This document shows positions 33,628 to 45,462 of a stretch of 64,000 bases of DNA, one piece after another. Origin of the DNA: Boletus sp. NGJ (taxonomy: Eukaryota > Basidiomycota > Agaricomycetes > Boletales > Boletaceae). Numbering within the stretch: position 1 is the first letter of the stretch; each line of letters starts with the position of its first letter. Both the position numbers and the translations under genes were made by a program. The notes under the pieces were generated by a model. The model ran no database searches. It had not been told where the DNA came from and was given only the letters and a program-made list of their open reading frames with translations. The stretch spans positions 1 to 64,000 of the forward strand of contig JAGTXK010000119.1 in assembly GCA_019096195.1 (NCBI GenBank), read 5' to 3'.

Positions 33628-35236
33628 CAGTGGCTCAAAAAACTGTCCGCATGTTTGGTCATTTTTCACTAAATGTGTTATTCCCAAATACTCCCTAATC
33701 CTTACCCTAGCATATAGGTGTATGAAATAAAGCACTGACCCTTGGCTTTCTATCCATCAAGGTTTTAAAACATATGAATAAGAATTGATGAACTGGCAGC
33801 CATTTCAAAACAATGACTCATTCGGACAGTTTTTTGACTCTAAGTTTTGATTACATATATTGGACCCTAGCATGCTGTAATATGATTACATACATTTGGT
33901 AAGGCTTCTATTATGTCACCATTATGTAACTGAGTGTCAGACAATATATATAAACTCCATCATTCCATGTTTATTTTTCCACCATCACCATGAAATCCAT
34001 TTCCATCTCTCAAAGAAACAATATCATCTCTCTCCCCTCTCATGGGCTTTCTTCTAGGAAAATCTCTGCCCAAACTGGCCTAGGAAAGTCTACAGTATGC
34101 CAAGTGCTTCAGGAACTCCAGCCAGAGAAGACTAGGCTTCTTGATGGCTGTCCTTCCAAGCTTACCTCTACCAACAAAAGAGCTATTGTCCAGCAAATTA
34201 TTACTAGCAAGGCCAGGAATGCTGTTCATGTTGCCCAATATGTCAATACCATTATTGATACCCCTTTCTATCCTCAGACTGTTAGAAATACTCTCAAGAA
34301 AGCCTCCTTAAAGGCTGTGGTAAAGAAGAAAAAGCCACTGCTTTCTAGTGGTCACAAGAAAAGAAGATTAGCCTTTGCTCTCAAGTACCAGTATTGGACT
34401 GTGGAGGACTGGAAGAGAGTTATATGGTTAGATAAGACCAAGATCAATAGGATTGGGTCAGATGGGCAAGAGTATGTGTGGAAAAAGAAAGGAGAGGGGC
34501 TAATTGCTAGAGAGGTCCAAGGCACAGTCAAGTTTGGAGGAGGTTCACTGATGGTATGGGGCTGCATAGGGTGGAATGGAGTGGGGATTTTGAGTGAGGT
34601 GGAGGGGAGAATGGATGCTGAATGGTATGTGGCCATATTGGAGCAGGGGTTGCTGCAAAGCATGGAGAAATCTGGAATTCCAGAAGATGACATTATCTTT
34701 CAACAAGATAATGATCCCAAGCATACCTCTAAAAGAGCTCAAAGATGGTTTGAAGAGCAAGGAATCAAGCTTCTGGACTGGCCTGCACAATCTCCAGACC
34801 TTAATCCCATTGAACATACTTGGAATCACCTCAAGATATGCCTTTCAGATTATGAAAATGCTCCTACAGGTATTCATTAATTGTGGGAAAGAGTAGTGGA
34901 GCAGTGGGGAAAGATTGATGAGGAACAGTGTCAGAAATGGATAGAAAGTATGCCTAGAAGGATTGAAGCAGTTATCAAGGCCAAAGGAGCTCATAGCAAG
35001 TACTAGATACCTAGATAAATTTAGAGTCAAAAAACTGTCCGAATGAGTCATTGTTTTGAAATGGCTGCCAGTTCATCAATTCTTATTCATATGTCTTAAA
35101 ACCTTGATGGATAGAAAGCCAAGGGTCAGTGCTTTATTTCATACACCTATATGTTAGGGTAAGGGTCAGGGGCTATTGGGGAATAACACGTTTAGTGAAA
35201 AATGACCAAACATGCAGACAGTTTTTTGAGCCACTG
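33628..35236 (+). mobile_element. Tc1/mariner element, copy B, nested in the Plavaka relic
   Basis: 1609 bp, with inverted repeats 33628-33842 and 35022-35236 and a TA duplication at 33626-33627 and 35237-35238. It is about 95 percent identical to copy A, with the same doubled, opposed tip motif in each end. Confidence 0.95.
33990..35006 (+). pseudogene. Tc1-type DD34E transposase, copy B
   Basis: 1017 bases, 338 codons plus stop if read through. Same domains as copy A: helix-turn-helix N-terminus, QQDNDPKH and NPIEH. The first catalytic motif reads WLDKTK where copy A has WSDETK. A TAA at 34878-34880 replaces the CAA of copy A (a C-to-T change) and removes the last 42 residues. The two copies are therefore damaged independently, both near the C-terminus. 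Confidence 0.92.
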
Positions 35237-35238
35237 TA

Positions 35239-35751
35239 TATGGTTCATTTTATATGACTTCTCTTGGTAACCACTGTATGTAAGGCACATTGTTAATGTG
35301 CTAAGAGCAGCATATGTGTGAGATGGGTTGCACTGCCTGGCAGATAGTCTGTGAAACAAGGGGGCATGCAAATTTGCCTACCCAATCAGCTGAACATGGC
35401 AGATGCTGACTCCACACATGGTGGAACCTACTGTATTCAGAAATGAAAGTATATCATACTTGAGAAATAGAGATTTACTTTATGATCACTGACAAAATCC
35501 TCATATCCAAAAGTGTTGTGTTGAGAAGGAATGTTTTGTTCTGCTACTAGAGACTCAGGAGCATGAGAGACACTCAAGAGAGAGGAACAGGACCTTTTTC
35601 CTTCATGATTATCTGACCCTGAGCAACTTAACTTGCACTTGCACTCATAGATGGCGGTAGACAGTGTAATATTGTCAGCACACAGTACACCATATGCCAA
35701 GAGCTGCTTGCATGAGTCAAAAGACACACCACAATCTAGGCAGATAGGCAT
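35239..35751 (-). pseudogene. Plavaka-like protein, N-terminal part
   Basis: The minus-strand open stretch 35437-35751 starts MPICLDCGVSFDS, a Cys-X2-Cys start like the zinc-finger-type N-termini of Plavaka proteins, followed by a Ser/Cys-rich part. It ends at the Tc1 insertion. Assignment rests mainly on position upstream of the middle part. Decayed. Confidence 0.45.
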
Positions 35752-36718
35752 GTTAGAGTAGAAATGACAAAAAAGTGCTCACCATTTTATAGAGTTGCAC
35801 CAAGCAAGTAGGCTCAAAGTGCATTTTTGTCAATTCACTTGGAAAATACAGTCAGAATGCATATTTGTACATTGAACTTATCCTTTGACTTGTCTCATGA
35901 TTCAAGACTTGGAGGTGTAATGATTAGTCTATTCTGGAAGGTTAGTTGTGATGTGACTGTCACATAGTATATTAGTTGATGTGGGTGGAACTTCAAAGCT
36001 TCATGTTTTGATCTAATTTCTCCATTAGAACCAATAATGTATCTTCCAAGTGGAAGTGATGCTTTGGAAGGTACATGGTGAATCCTTTGCACATTCAACA
36101 TGTACTGCAACCTTGAGAAGACTATATGCATATACCAGGATGCTGAACAAAATAAAGATGACAACTCAGACAATGAAAACAACATACACCTCAAGACCAC
36201 ATACAAAAGGATTGTAGAAACACTGTGAGTACTCTATATGTGCATACAGTATATGCATCTCTATTGCATCTCTTGGACTCATTACAACCTATAGAGATGC
36301 AAATACAATTTTGTGTTGTACTGTATGAGCATCTATCAATACCTACAGCAGGAGACCTCTTACCTCATGGATCTCATTCACAACAAGGATCACCAGATGT
36401 GGGTTGCACTTATTTGTGAGGTAAGTAATACCTTCCAAATTATAGCCCCATGACAACCTCACAATTCGTCAGATGGAGAATGCTATCAAACTGTACACAT
36501 TCTGATGATGCAAGTCATCTCTGCCTAATTGGTTCTTATGCAGCACCTAACTCTGAGAGAAAGGCACTTGATTCCCCAGTACAGGTCAGTACAACCAAGG
36601 ACAGACTTAGTTTCAACCATCCCAAGCTGGCCCACCTTCTGTGTCCCATCCAACATCTCTTGCAGATGGTGGATGATCCAGTTGAGTAAGTACCAATCCA
36701 AGCACTGAACATTCAATA
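35752..36718. other. No recognisable gene
   Basis: AT-rich, CpG-poor sequence with only short open stretches and no motif I can assign. It may hold the outer part of the Plavaka element, but no inverted repeat was found. Confidence 0.5.
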
Positions 36719-36720
36719 TA

Positions 36721-37061
36721 CAGTGGCTCAAAAAAATGTCGCAATGTTGGAAAGACTTGACATTTGTAAGAGAACCAAAAGGTACTACCTCTAACCCTTG
36801 CTGTGTCACTAATAGCCATAACTCTTGCCCTGAATATGAGCCCTTAATCATGTAATTTGGTTGTCATGGTACTGAGATATAACCATATTAAAGTGACATG
36901 TCACTAGGATACTTTTTTAAGTAACATTTCTATTCTACAATATGTCCTCCCTTTGCTTTTATCACTGCCTCTAGTCTTCTAGGTATACTCTCTATCAATC
37001 CTTGACACTCCTCAACCTCTATCTTTCCCCACTTCACTTCAATTCTCTCCCAAAGCTCCAG
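36721..37061 (-). mobile_element. Tc1-like end fragment, second subfamily
   Basis: Starts CAGTGGCTCAAAAA after a TA (36719-36720). It carries the doubled, opposed tip motif and then the last ~35 codons of a Tc1 transposase on the minus strand (GLIESIPRRLEAVIKAKGGH). The other end is missing. A longer relative is at 45117-45462. Confidence 0.8.
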
Positions 37062-38237
37062 TGGGTAAGAAGGTGCCAAAGCACCTGATGTAGGTTATGA
37101 GGGTGTGGACTGGGTTAACATGACATGGTGGGTATAACCTGGTGAAGGTGGTACCAGGAGCAGCTGGTAACGAGTGGAAGTGGGGGATAGATGCAACTAA
37201 GTGGTGCTTGGCTGCATGCTCAAAATTATGTGGAATGTTGGGGAAGTGGTCCTATAAGAGACCTTTGATGAGAACAAGGATTGGCATGGAGAACCAGAGG
37301 ATGACTCCCACACTACAGGGAGGGTGCACACAGAGAGAAGGTGTAATAAACTCCCATACCATGCTAATGTGACATTACAGGTGATCACACAAACCTCCCT
37401 CCTGTAGCACCAAAGAGGATATGAACTGCTAGGCACTCAGCAAATGACAGGGGCTAGTGCACTATGCCCGATAGCAACATTATCCATATTTATTACACTG
37501 GACAAGCATATGTGCAACAGTTTGATGAGGGTCTACTTGAGCATGTCACATATGCCAATGAATTCCTCTTAAGCCTGAGATGTGGCTGTAGGGTGTCTGC
37601 AATGAAGGGTCATAGGAACAGATAATGGGAAGAGTGGTATGTGTAGTAAAATGAAACAAAGAGTCTCTGAACTCCTTATCTTCTCCTCTAGTTGTAGCTT
37701 GTACCCAATGCTAGCAACCATCTAAAAAGGCTGGGATTATGCTTATTGCTAATTAGATTTCCTCAGGTCCTCAACCTTTGGAGTCTATGATTGTTCTAGA
37801 AGATGGATGCAGGGAGATGTGGAGTAGAGAAAAGAACAAGCATGTCATTAAAGACAATGGCAAGGCTGACAATGGAGGGAAAGGTAGTTGGGGGGGGGAA
37901 GGGTCTAGCAATCAAAGAGTATTCTTGAAATTTGAAAAGATCAAGTCAACAACACCTAAGGGTCATTTGAAAGTGATATCCAAAGAGTAGAATGACAATT
38001 CCAAGAATGAGTATCTACTGACAAAATATATACTACAAGATACTTGCATGGACTGGTTTTAGGGCCAGTGTGGAATGTGCTAGAATGGCAACATAGTTAT
38101 GACATATCATTCTAGAATGTAAGATGATATCATAGGTCTAGATGTGAGGTCAAGACTTGGGTGTTAGCTAGTATGTAAGCATTCATGGACACATCTCTCA
38201 GCTAAGTAGTATAGCAAGCATGGGAAAAAATGTTTCA
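37062..38237 (-). mobile_element. Decayed gypsy leader plus 5' LTR (copy 1 family)
   Basis: Minus-strand relic. Gag-proximal leader with second hairpin (CTCCC/GGGAG, 37305-37322) and palindromic hairpin (37451-37469), then primer site AATTTCAAGAAT (37932-37921), then a 305-bp LTR (37933-38237). The primer site still pairs at 11 of 12 bases with ATTCTTGGAATT at 38008-37997. CpG-depleted; gag and pol are missing on this side. Confidence 0.8.
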
Positions 38238-38920
38238 TAGAGGGAGCACATTGAAGCTCTCTTTTGCAAATACATCCTTGAATTTGTGGACATATTCAGG
38301 GATGGCTTCCTCAAAGATTTTCTTCTTCTTATGGGCATAGTCTTTGATGGATACTTCCATTGCAACATTATGAATGTATTCATTGATGTCTAATTGGAAG
38401 AGTCAGTCTCCTTGTGAGGGAGCAAAGTCTTTGTCCATGTCATCATCTTCCTTGTATACCAAGGTGGTGGCACAGTCATTCCTGCACTAGAATAAAATTC
38501 ATTCTGATCTTCAGTTGATGGCTGGATTGTGCATTTTCAGCCAGTCATGTCCAAGAAAAATTGTATTTGGCCTGAGGTTTGTTATGGCAAGGGCAATTTG
38601 TTCCTTGTGGTCTTGGACTTGGAGTTCAACTATGACAAATTTCTCTATTTTGCCTCTGGCATTGGTGGTGCCATCAGCATTGTACACTGTGAGAGCACAT
38701 GGTAGTGAATGGATTTATACCCCCTTTTCAGCCATGAAGTTCTTATGGATTGAAGATTCTATGCAGCCTGAGTTGATGAGGGCTTGAATTTTGGCTTGAT
38801 CACCATTCAATAGGCTTAATCACACAGGAAATTCAAGGGAGTTTCTCTTGAATAGATGGAGCAATGCTTTCCTAAATTTGGGGGTATGTTGTACAGTGTG
38901 TCACCATAAGGTGGCACCTC
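38238..38920 (-). mobile_element. Gypsy pol fragment (copy 1 family, protease region)
   Basis: Corresponds to about 2980-3650 of copy 1 on the same strand. The LTR at 38237 abuts it directly, so one family member probably inserted into an older one. Fossil, broken. Confidence 0.7.
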
Positions 38921-39061
38921 TCCTGAGGTCATGATTTTGATCCAGGTTGTCTGGGATTGAAAATTTAGATGGAAACATGACTGAATTTTTGTATATCTAC
39001 ATTCTCCGAAAAACAGTCCCTGATTACATAACAGTTCACTTTTGTAATTACACTTGAAAAT

Positions 39062-41040
39062 TGTCTTAACAGATGTCATGACCCACCCAACAAAGCGCCA
39101 GAGGCAGGCCAAGCAGCAGTGAGCCTCCTAGGTGAACACATTTGACAGTGGATTCATCCCTGATCTTCTAGTAGATATTGCACTTGACCCAAATTAGCAG
39201 CCAGACTCCGAGTTGGAAACAGATGTCAGTTCTGATGCTGACTCAGACTCACTGGCATATAATGGAATGTCATTCAGCCTAATGGACAACTCTGATATTG
39301 CCTCAGAGGACTCTGGTGTTGGGGATAGTGATGATGATGAGGGTTCTGCTGAGATTACGATCAGCAAGTGACAATGAAATGGCAGTCATGCATTCATAAA
39401 CACAATTGCCAGCAGGTTCAAAAATTCTGGCAACTTGAAGATAGGCGATTCTATTGAGAAGTGTGCAAGCCAGGCCACGATGGCAGCACACCAGTTTTGG
39501 ATGGCCATTCATGACCCTGTGAGTATTGTTGACATTCAGCTCATAGTAATGAACAAGCTAACATGTTCATGAATGAAAGGATATCCCCCCTCTAATGAAG
39601 TTGCCAACATGGGTGATGCCAACATACACAGGTACAGGACATACCTCAAGATATCTTCGAGAGCACAGTTTGCACAAGGCTGCCAAGAATAATGAAAAAA
39701 TCATATCATTCTTTCAGCTGAAGCCATCAATTCCAAATTACCTTTGAGTTAAAGTCTCTCCAAGTCTCAGTATATCTTCAAGTCCCAGCATTTCTGTCCT
39801 CATGTCTAATGGACCTATTTGCAACTCCAAGTCAGATACTATGCTGAGCAATGATGAACCTGAACTCTCCAAATCTATTGTTATACTAATCCATCTTGAT
39901 GGCTCAGAGGCTGACACTGAGTCAGCAAGTCAGGACCCTGAAACAAATTCCCCATTCACCTTGTTCTTGGACACAACAGGCGATAATGAAGTCACAGAAT
40001 CAAATACTGAGCCAGTTCTTGAAACAATTAATGAATTTTTGGAGCAATCAAAAAAGTATAAATCATTTACCTCCACATTCTATCTTAACTCACTCAAGCA
40101 GTTCATTGATCTGTGGACTAAATATCATGCAAACCCAAAAGTCAAACAGCCAATGTGAAAGGCAAGCCATGCCATAGCTTCCTCTGTTGGCAAGGGACCA
40201 TACATGGCTCATAAGATCTGCGCTCTCTACAGATATGTTAGTTCCATACATTGCCTCCCATCAGCAAAGGCAATTATCATGCTTACCCAACATTATTGAA
40301 TAATGAGTGGATTGTATTGACAGTGCGACAGTATCTGACTGTGCTTGCAAATGGCGAGGTAAGTGATGAGTGAACATCAAAATAAAAAAATACTTAGTTC
40401 ATATTCAGATTACACTGCTTCATTTGATGAAGCAGGTGAACGAAGTGATTATGCCATTATTAGGACTGACATGTCGATGGCTTGCCAAGTTGGATTATAA
40501 GCTAAAAGAGGTAAAGAAAGGAATTTATATTGACAGGCATGAACGGGAAGATATGGTAACTTACCAAAAAATGTTCTTGAGGCAGTTAGATGATAGTGAA
40601 AGGTATTTGAATATTGCTGTCAAGTTGCTTGAATTCTTGGCTTACAAAGAGAACAGATTGAGACATACATATAGAGAGGAGGATCTTGAGCCAGTCAAAC
40701 CAAGCCTAGGTCCCAGTGAGAGGCTTCATGTCCTGATCATGCATGATAAAACAAAAATGATCTGCAACCCTGTGTATATGTATGCAATGGGGAAATGCTC
40801 TTGAGGAAAAAATGTCAAGGATGGGCAATCCACGTCTCTGATTTCATTGTTGAGCATACTGGATGACTTACCTTGTCACCAGCTCAGATTGAAGAAAATG
40901 CATAGCTTCCTGCCACAAACTCTATGTAAAGCTAGCAGCAGTCCCTAGTCAGAGGAATCATTGGGCCTCTGGAGGTATTTTCCCCTCAAGTCCTGCTAGT
41001 TCTATAATCAAACAGGGTTGATTATTCAGGAACATGTCAC
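39062..41040 (+). pseudogene. DDE-transposase-like gene relic
   Basis: Several plus-strand stretches look like pieces of one gene: an acidic N-terminus (39080-39350), FLEQSKKYKSFTSTFYLNSL at 40037-40096, then RWLAKLDYKLKEVKKGIYID and HEREDMVTYQKMFL (about 40480-40580), then LHVLIMHDKTKM (near 40730). Block 'KKGIY-D-HERED' followed by an HDE-like motif is typical of a transposase family common in basidiomycetes and related fungi, where the HDE aspartate is catalytic. Here the motif reads HDK. Several stops; the 3' part is cut off by the DIRS-like relic near 41040. I cannot name the superfamily. Confidence 0.45.
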
Positions 41041-41044
41041 ATTG

Positions 41045-44000
41045 TTACCCGGCATAACATATGGGGCCAGAATCTGATTGTGCTTCCTAAGGTAGAGCTG
41101 GAAAGCATTACTTGCCCAGCGACCCTTCACTTTCATGATGTCAAAAGGTACCCCTCAAAGCAGGTATTCTTAGGTCACTCTGATGTGAATTCTGTGCCTG
41201 TGCACATGGTCAAGTCCTGCTGCTTGTGCAAACTTGTTAAGATGTATAATGAAAGTTTGGCATATCATTGGTCAGTAGCCTTTTGACATCCTGTAGGCAA
41301 AAAGGGGTTTGTCAATGGGGGGATTGTTGATTACGATGTGTCTATCAAAGGCATCTAATGGATCTGTAGGTCCATCCTGCCTCACCTAGTGTACCTCCTT
41401 GCCTGTGGGACTGCTTTGTGTGTGGGAGGGCAAAGACTTTGGTGTATAAGTCATTGTGGTCAATATTGTCATGTGCACCTCCCAGGTGATGTGTTCTGTG
41501 GGGTTGAAGGCATTGAGCCTCTGGGTCATGAACTTGCCAACTCGTGCTGTCATGTAGAAAATTGTGATTAGACAGGCGAAAAAGGCTGCATCAAAGGGGT
41601 TGGCCTGGTTGAGTGTGTTCTTGATGTGAGATATTATCTTGATGGTAATGGATTTACATATGTCTTGTTTGAGCATGGGGGGCACAAGTTTAGCTACACC
41701 TTTTAGCATAGTCACTATTTGTTTTTCATAGAGTACCCATGGTAGTCCATAGAGGGTGTGCCAAGCCCATATGCCATAGATGTAGTTATGGATGGCTTTT
41801 CCTGAAAGTGAACCTGCAAGGGCTGAAATGAAGGATGTGACTAAAGCTGCTCTTGTTCTGGGATCTTTCTGCTGTCACAAAAGACGTGGTATATGAGGAG
41901 TCCTGCACCATAGATCATTCAGGTATTCTCAGCCTAACCCTGTAGGGTAACTGCTTTTACTCTCTCTTGGAGCTTGAGTGTCACTGGAGGACTGAGGATG
42001 GAAAGTGAGTTGGGGTGTGGGAGCCACTTCTCAAGTTGGTCCATAGCTGCACAGTGGGGGCAGAGGTCAGAGATTGCGAGAGTCAAATTCAACAGATAGG
42101 AGGGGGCAATTTTGGTGTGGCCAGTGCCACCTGTTTCTATGCCACTGCAGGGTAATTTGTTGGGGGATGGGTGGTTCAGCACCTAGAGGTGGGCAGTGTG
42201 CTCAAGCATGTAAAGTCAATGTTAGATACAGAGTGTGCTGCATCTGGAATTGTTGAAATCAAGGATATGGTTGCTGATCTCCTCAGGTATGGTGATCCAT
42301 GGGAGTAGGAACGTGGCAGGGGGATGCCTGCCATAAGATGGTCCATCAGCTGGATTGTCTATGCTGACAACATATTTCATGAAGATTCAATGCAAAAAGG
42401 GTGCCAAGAGGTCATGAATCCTCCTGAATGTGGCATTGGTGGGTGTGTTTTGACTCCTGCCTTTCTTACAGCCATAAACGACTCCTTAGTTGTCACAATA
42501 AACTGTGAGTGGTGTGCTGGATCGGTCAAGAGTGAGCAGGGTGTGAATTAAAAACTTGAATGTGATGCTCTCGGCCCACCCAATGTCTCACTCATTATAT
42601 TTCCAGTGCTTGTGGAGTCTCCATGCGCACCACTTGTTGCCAATGATGATCGCCAGGTCATAACTGGTGCTGGCATCCAAGAAAGCTCAGTGGTCAACTG
42701 TGTGAGGGTGGTGTGGGATTGGGATGGGAGATCTGGAGCCGAGTGCATGCAGCCACCAATGAAGTTTGTTGATTGTGCCATGTGGTTGCCTATGTGGCAT
42801 GAATGGCTTCTCACCAAAAATTCCCAGGATTGACTGTAATGAGATTAGATATGCACTGCCTTCTGGAATGACTAAGGAGGTGTGGGATAATTGCCCATGG
42901 AGCTTCTGCACCTGCTCAAGAGTGTGCGCTGTTGTGCACAACCACTTGCACATCACATTGATGTACTTTGTTCATTTTGCAGTTATCAAACCTATTGTGT
43001 TATTCTTGAGGTCCCAAATGAAACCAATGAAAATTGGAGTTGATGAGAATGGAGTGTCTTTAGAGAGTTCCAATGGGATACCCAAGTGATCTGAGATTTG
43101 ATTGATGTGGCTGAAATCATATGTGTGTAATGCAGCAATGTCATTTAGGTGCTTTGAAGTTAAGTCTCAAACTATGTGAGTGCAGTCTTTGGCAAATTCT
43201 TCGTGAGTGTCATGGGTCAATGCCTCCCCTTTGAACCACCAGCAGCCATTGTCCTTTATTCTCCCACCCTGTTCTGTGATGACACATGCTTTTACTTCAT
43301 GTGTCATATTATAATCAGCGATGGTTTCATAGGGTAGAAGAAAGAAAAGGTGATCATCTACCCAGGCAATTATGGGCCCTATGCCTGCAGCTCAGAAAAT
43401 ATCTAGACCAACGTCCTGTACTGCACCATATGTCCCAGCTGAAGATCCATAGCCAAGATATAACGAAGTGTCTACTACAAAAAGGGTGGGCTCGTTTGTG
43501 ACCCACACAATGAGTGCTGGCCATTGAGATGGGTGTAATGGAATCATGTGATAAGCCTCAGCTATGTCTCTAGTTGCTCCTTGACTCCTTTGTGGGAGCA
43601 TGTGAATTAAGGCACACACAGTGTGAAAGGTTCCCCACTTGCAGGGAAAAAGAGCAGAGTTGACCTGCGAGTTGATAGAGAGGGCTTCATTCGCTCCAGA
43701 TGAATTAGGGTAGGATAGGTTCTGTATAAGGCGAAATTTTCCTAGCTTCCCAGATTTGGGTATGATGTTTAAAGGGGAAGACTGAAATAGTTCAATGAGA
43801 GTCTTGAGTACATCTCAGATGAAGGGTCCTATGTACCACTGCTTCATAAATTCTTTGTGCAGTATTTCCTTGAAAATGCCATGATGTGCAAGGATGGAAG
43901 GGTTGTTGGGTGGTGTAAAAGATTGGGTTATGGTGGGAGCCTGTACCCAAAAACCATGCATTATTTGCTCAAGTAGAGTAGGGTGTTTATGGGATAAATT

Positions 44001-44120
44001 GAATTCTATTAACAAGGCTTGCCAGCTGTCTGCATTGTAAGGTGTTATGGCCTTACTTGATAGGCATGCTAGCAGCGCGCTGGCAGAGGGGGCAGTCCTG
44101 GGCTCTGTGGTTGGCATCTC
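41045..44120 (-). mobile_element. DIRS-like retroelement relic 1 (RT, RNase H, tyrosine recombinase)
   Basis: Minus strand, right to left: an upstream region with SALLACLSSKAITPYNAD (near 44080), reverse transcriptase with ATRDIAEAYHMIPLHPSQWP (43570-43510), an RNase H-type region (42560-42950, LGIFGEKPFMPHRQP), and tyrosine recombinase text (41386-41950, YMTARVGKFMTQRLNAFNP). The last reaches a C-terminal block GVPFDIMKVKGRWASNAF near 41120. Order and content fit DIRS-type elements, which integrate through a tyrosine recombinase and have no LTRs of the usual kind. Old, CpG-poor, many breaks. Confidence 0.75.
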
Positions 44121-44134
44121 CACAGCCTGAGCAC

Positions 44135-44366
44135 TCATGCAATGTCTAATCCTGATGTGGTGTGTGCAGTGCACCACAAACACCCATGGGAATTACACTT
44201 CGCTTTGGTGGGAACAAACAAATTACACACTCTCAACTATACTCCGGCCTCTGGATCATGTGATTTGGATCAGAGGCTGTGGAGTTATGTCCATTTCAAA
44301 ACAGCAATACAACACGAATGTTTGTGGTGCACTGTGTACACCACATCAGGGTTAGACATTGCAACA
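44135..44366. repeat. Small fold-back (MITE-like) element
   Basis: An inverted repeat of about 47 bp: GCAATGTCTAATCCTGATGT at the left and the reverse complement ACATCAGGGTTAGACATTGC at the right, about 130 bp apart. No clear target duplication. Open stretches across it are by-products of the symmetry. Confidence 0.6.
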
Positions 44367-45116
44367 GTTTTGGAGGTCACTGTAAAGTAGCATATTTTGT
44401 AACTACTCCACATCTTTGTAATTGCTATTCTTTCCCTTGGATATTCACTTTGGTGAACTCTTAGAATATTTAGTTTGATTCTTTTCAAATTCCAAAGATA
44501 ACTCTTGATCACTTGGCCCTTCACCTCCTGACCCTCTTCCTTTCATTGCCTCTGCATCTGAACTTTTTGGTGCTTTGCTTCTCCATCCTCTCCTTACTCC
44601 CTATCCTTCTCAAACAATTGTGGTTACACCACTCAAAGCCAGATTCCCCATGCTAAATCAGGCTTTGAATGATGTGACCACAATTATTTGAATATCTGCC
44701 CTTGCAAAGGCTGCAGTGATAGCTCTTAATATCCCACAATGAGATTGGTGAGTCCTCAAGTTGAGGTGTTTGCTTACTTTCTAATCTTTTGTCATCATTT
44801 TTGTCCTTTCCTTGAATTTCATCCCACTATCTGTGCTTGTGAATTGTCATTGCACACACCGTACCCACTCTCACACCTAAGGAAGATATTGTTTGTACAC
44901 ATAAAGTATGCAGGCATATCACCTGTTTAACTGATAGTCTATATGCTTATCTGGTGTCATAAATACAGATAATGTTGCTACCAGGCATAGTGCACTAGCC
45001 CCCATTGTCAACTGAGTGCCTAGCTGTCTGTACTCTCCTACACTAGTGGAGGCAGGTTTGTAGAACACCTGTGACATCTGTAGTGCAATACAAGGATTTT
45101 TCTTCGTGCATACCTA
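44367..45116 (+). mobile_element. Gypsy LTR end and leader relic (copy 1 family), plus strand
   Basis: LTR end to about 44487, primer site AATTCCAAAGAT (44488-44499) matching ATCTTTGTAATT at 44412-44423 in 11 of 12 pairs, then leader with the palindromic hairpin (44983-45001, one stem base changed). It stops where the Tc1 end begins. Confidence 0.7.
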
Positions 45117-45462
45117 CAGTGGCTCAAAAAAGTGTCCCAATGTTTGGCTTTTGCAAAGACTTGACATTTGCAAAAGAACCAAAAGGTGTTAGCCCTAATC
45201 CTTGCCCCGAAGATGAGCCCTTAGTCATGTGATTTGGTCGTCATGGCACTAAGATATAGCCATATTAAAGTGACATGTCATTGGGACACTTTTTTGAGCA
45301 ACATTTCTATTCTTCAATTTAGTACTTTGTATGCCCTCCCTTTGCTTTTATCACAGCCTCCAGTCTTCTAGGCATACTCTCTATCAATCCTTGACACTCT
45401 TCAACCTTTATCTTTCCCCACTCCATTTCAATTCTCTCCCAAAGCTCCCATACTCCTTTGGT
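45117..45462 (-). mobile_element. Tc1-like end fragment, second subfamily (longer)
   Basis: TA at 45115-45116, tip GGCTCAAAAAAGTGTCCC (45121 on) and its opposed inner copy (45279-45300). The C-terminal ~45 residues of a transposase then read on the minus strand (VWELWERIEMEWGKI, GLIESMPRRLEAVIKAKGGH). The rest of the transposon is absent. Confidence 0.8.

Noticed and set aside
44142-44390. Open frames on both strands across the fold-back element
   Set aside because: They result from the inverted repeat; each arm reads as the mirror of the other.
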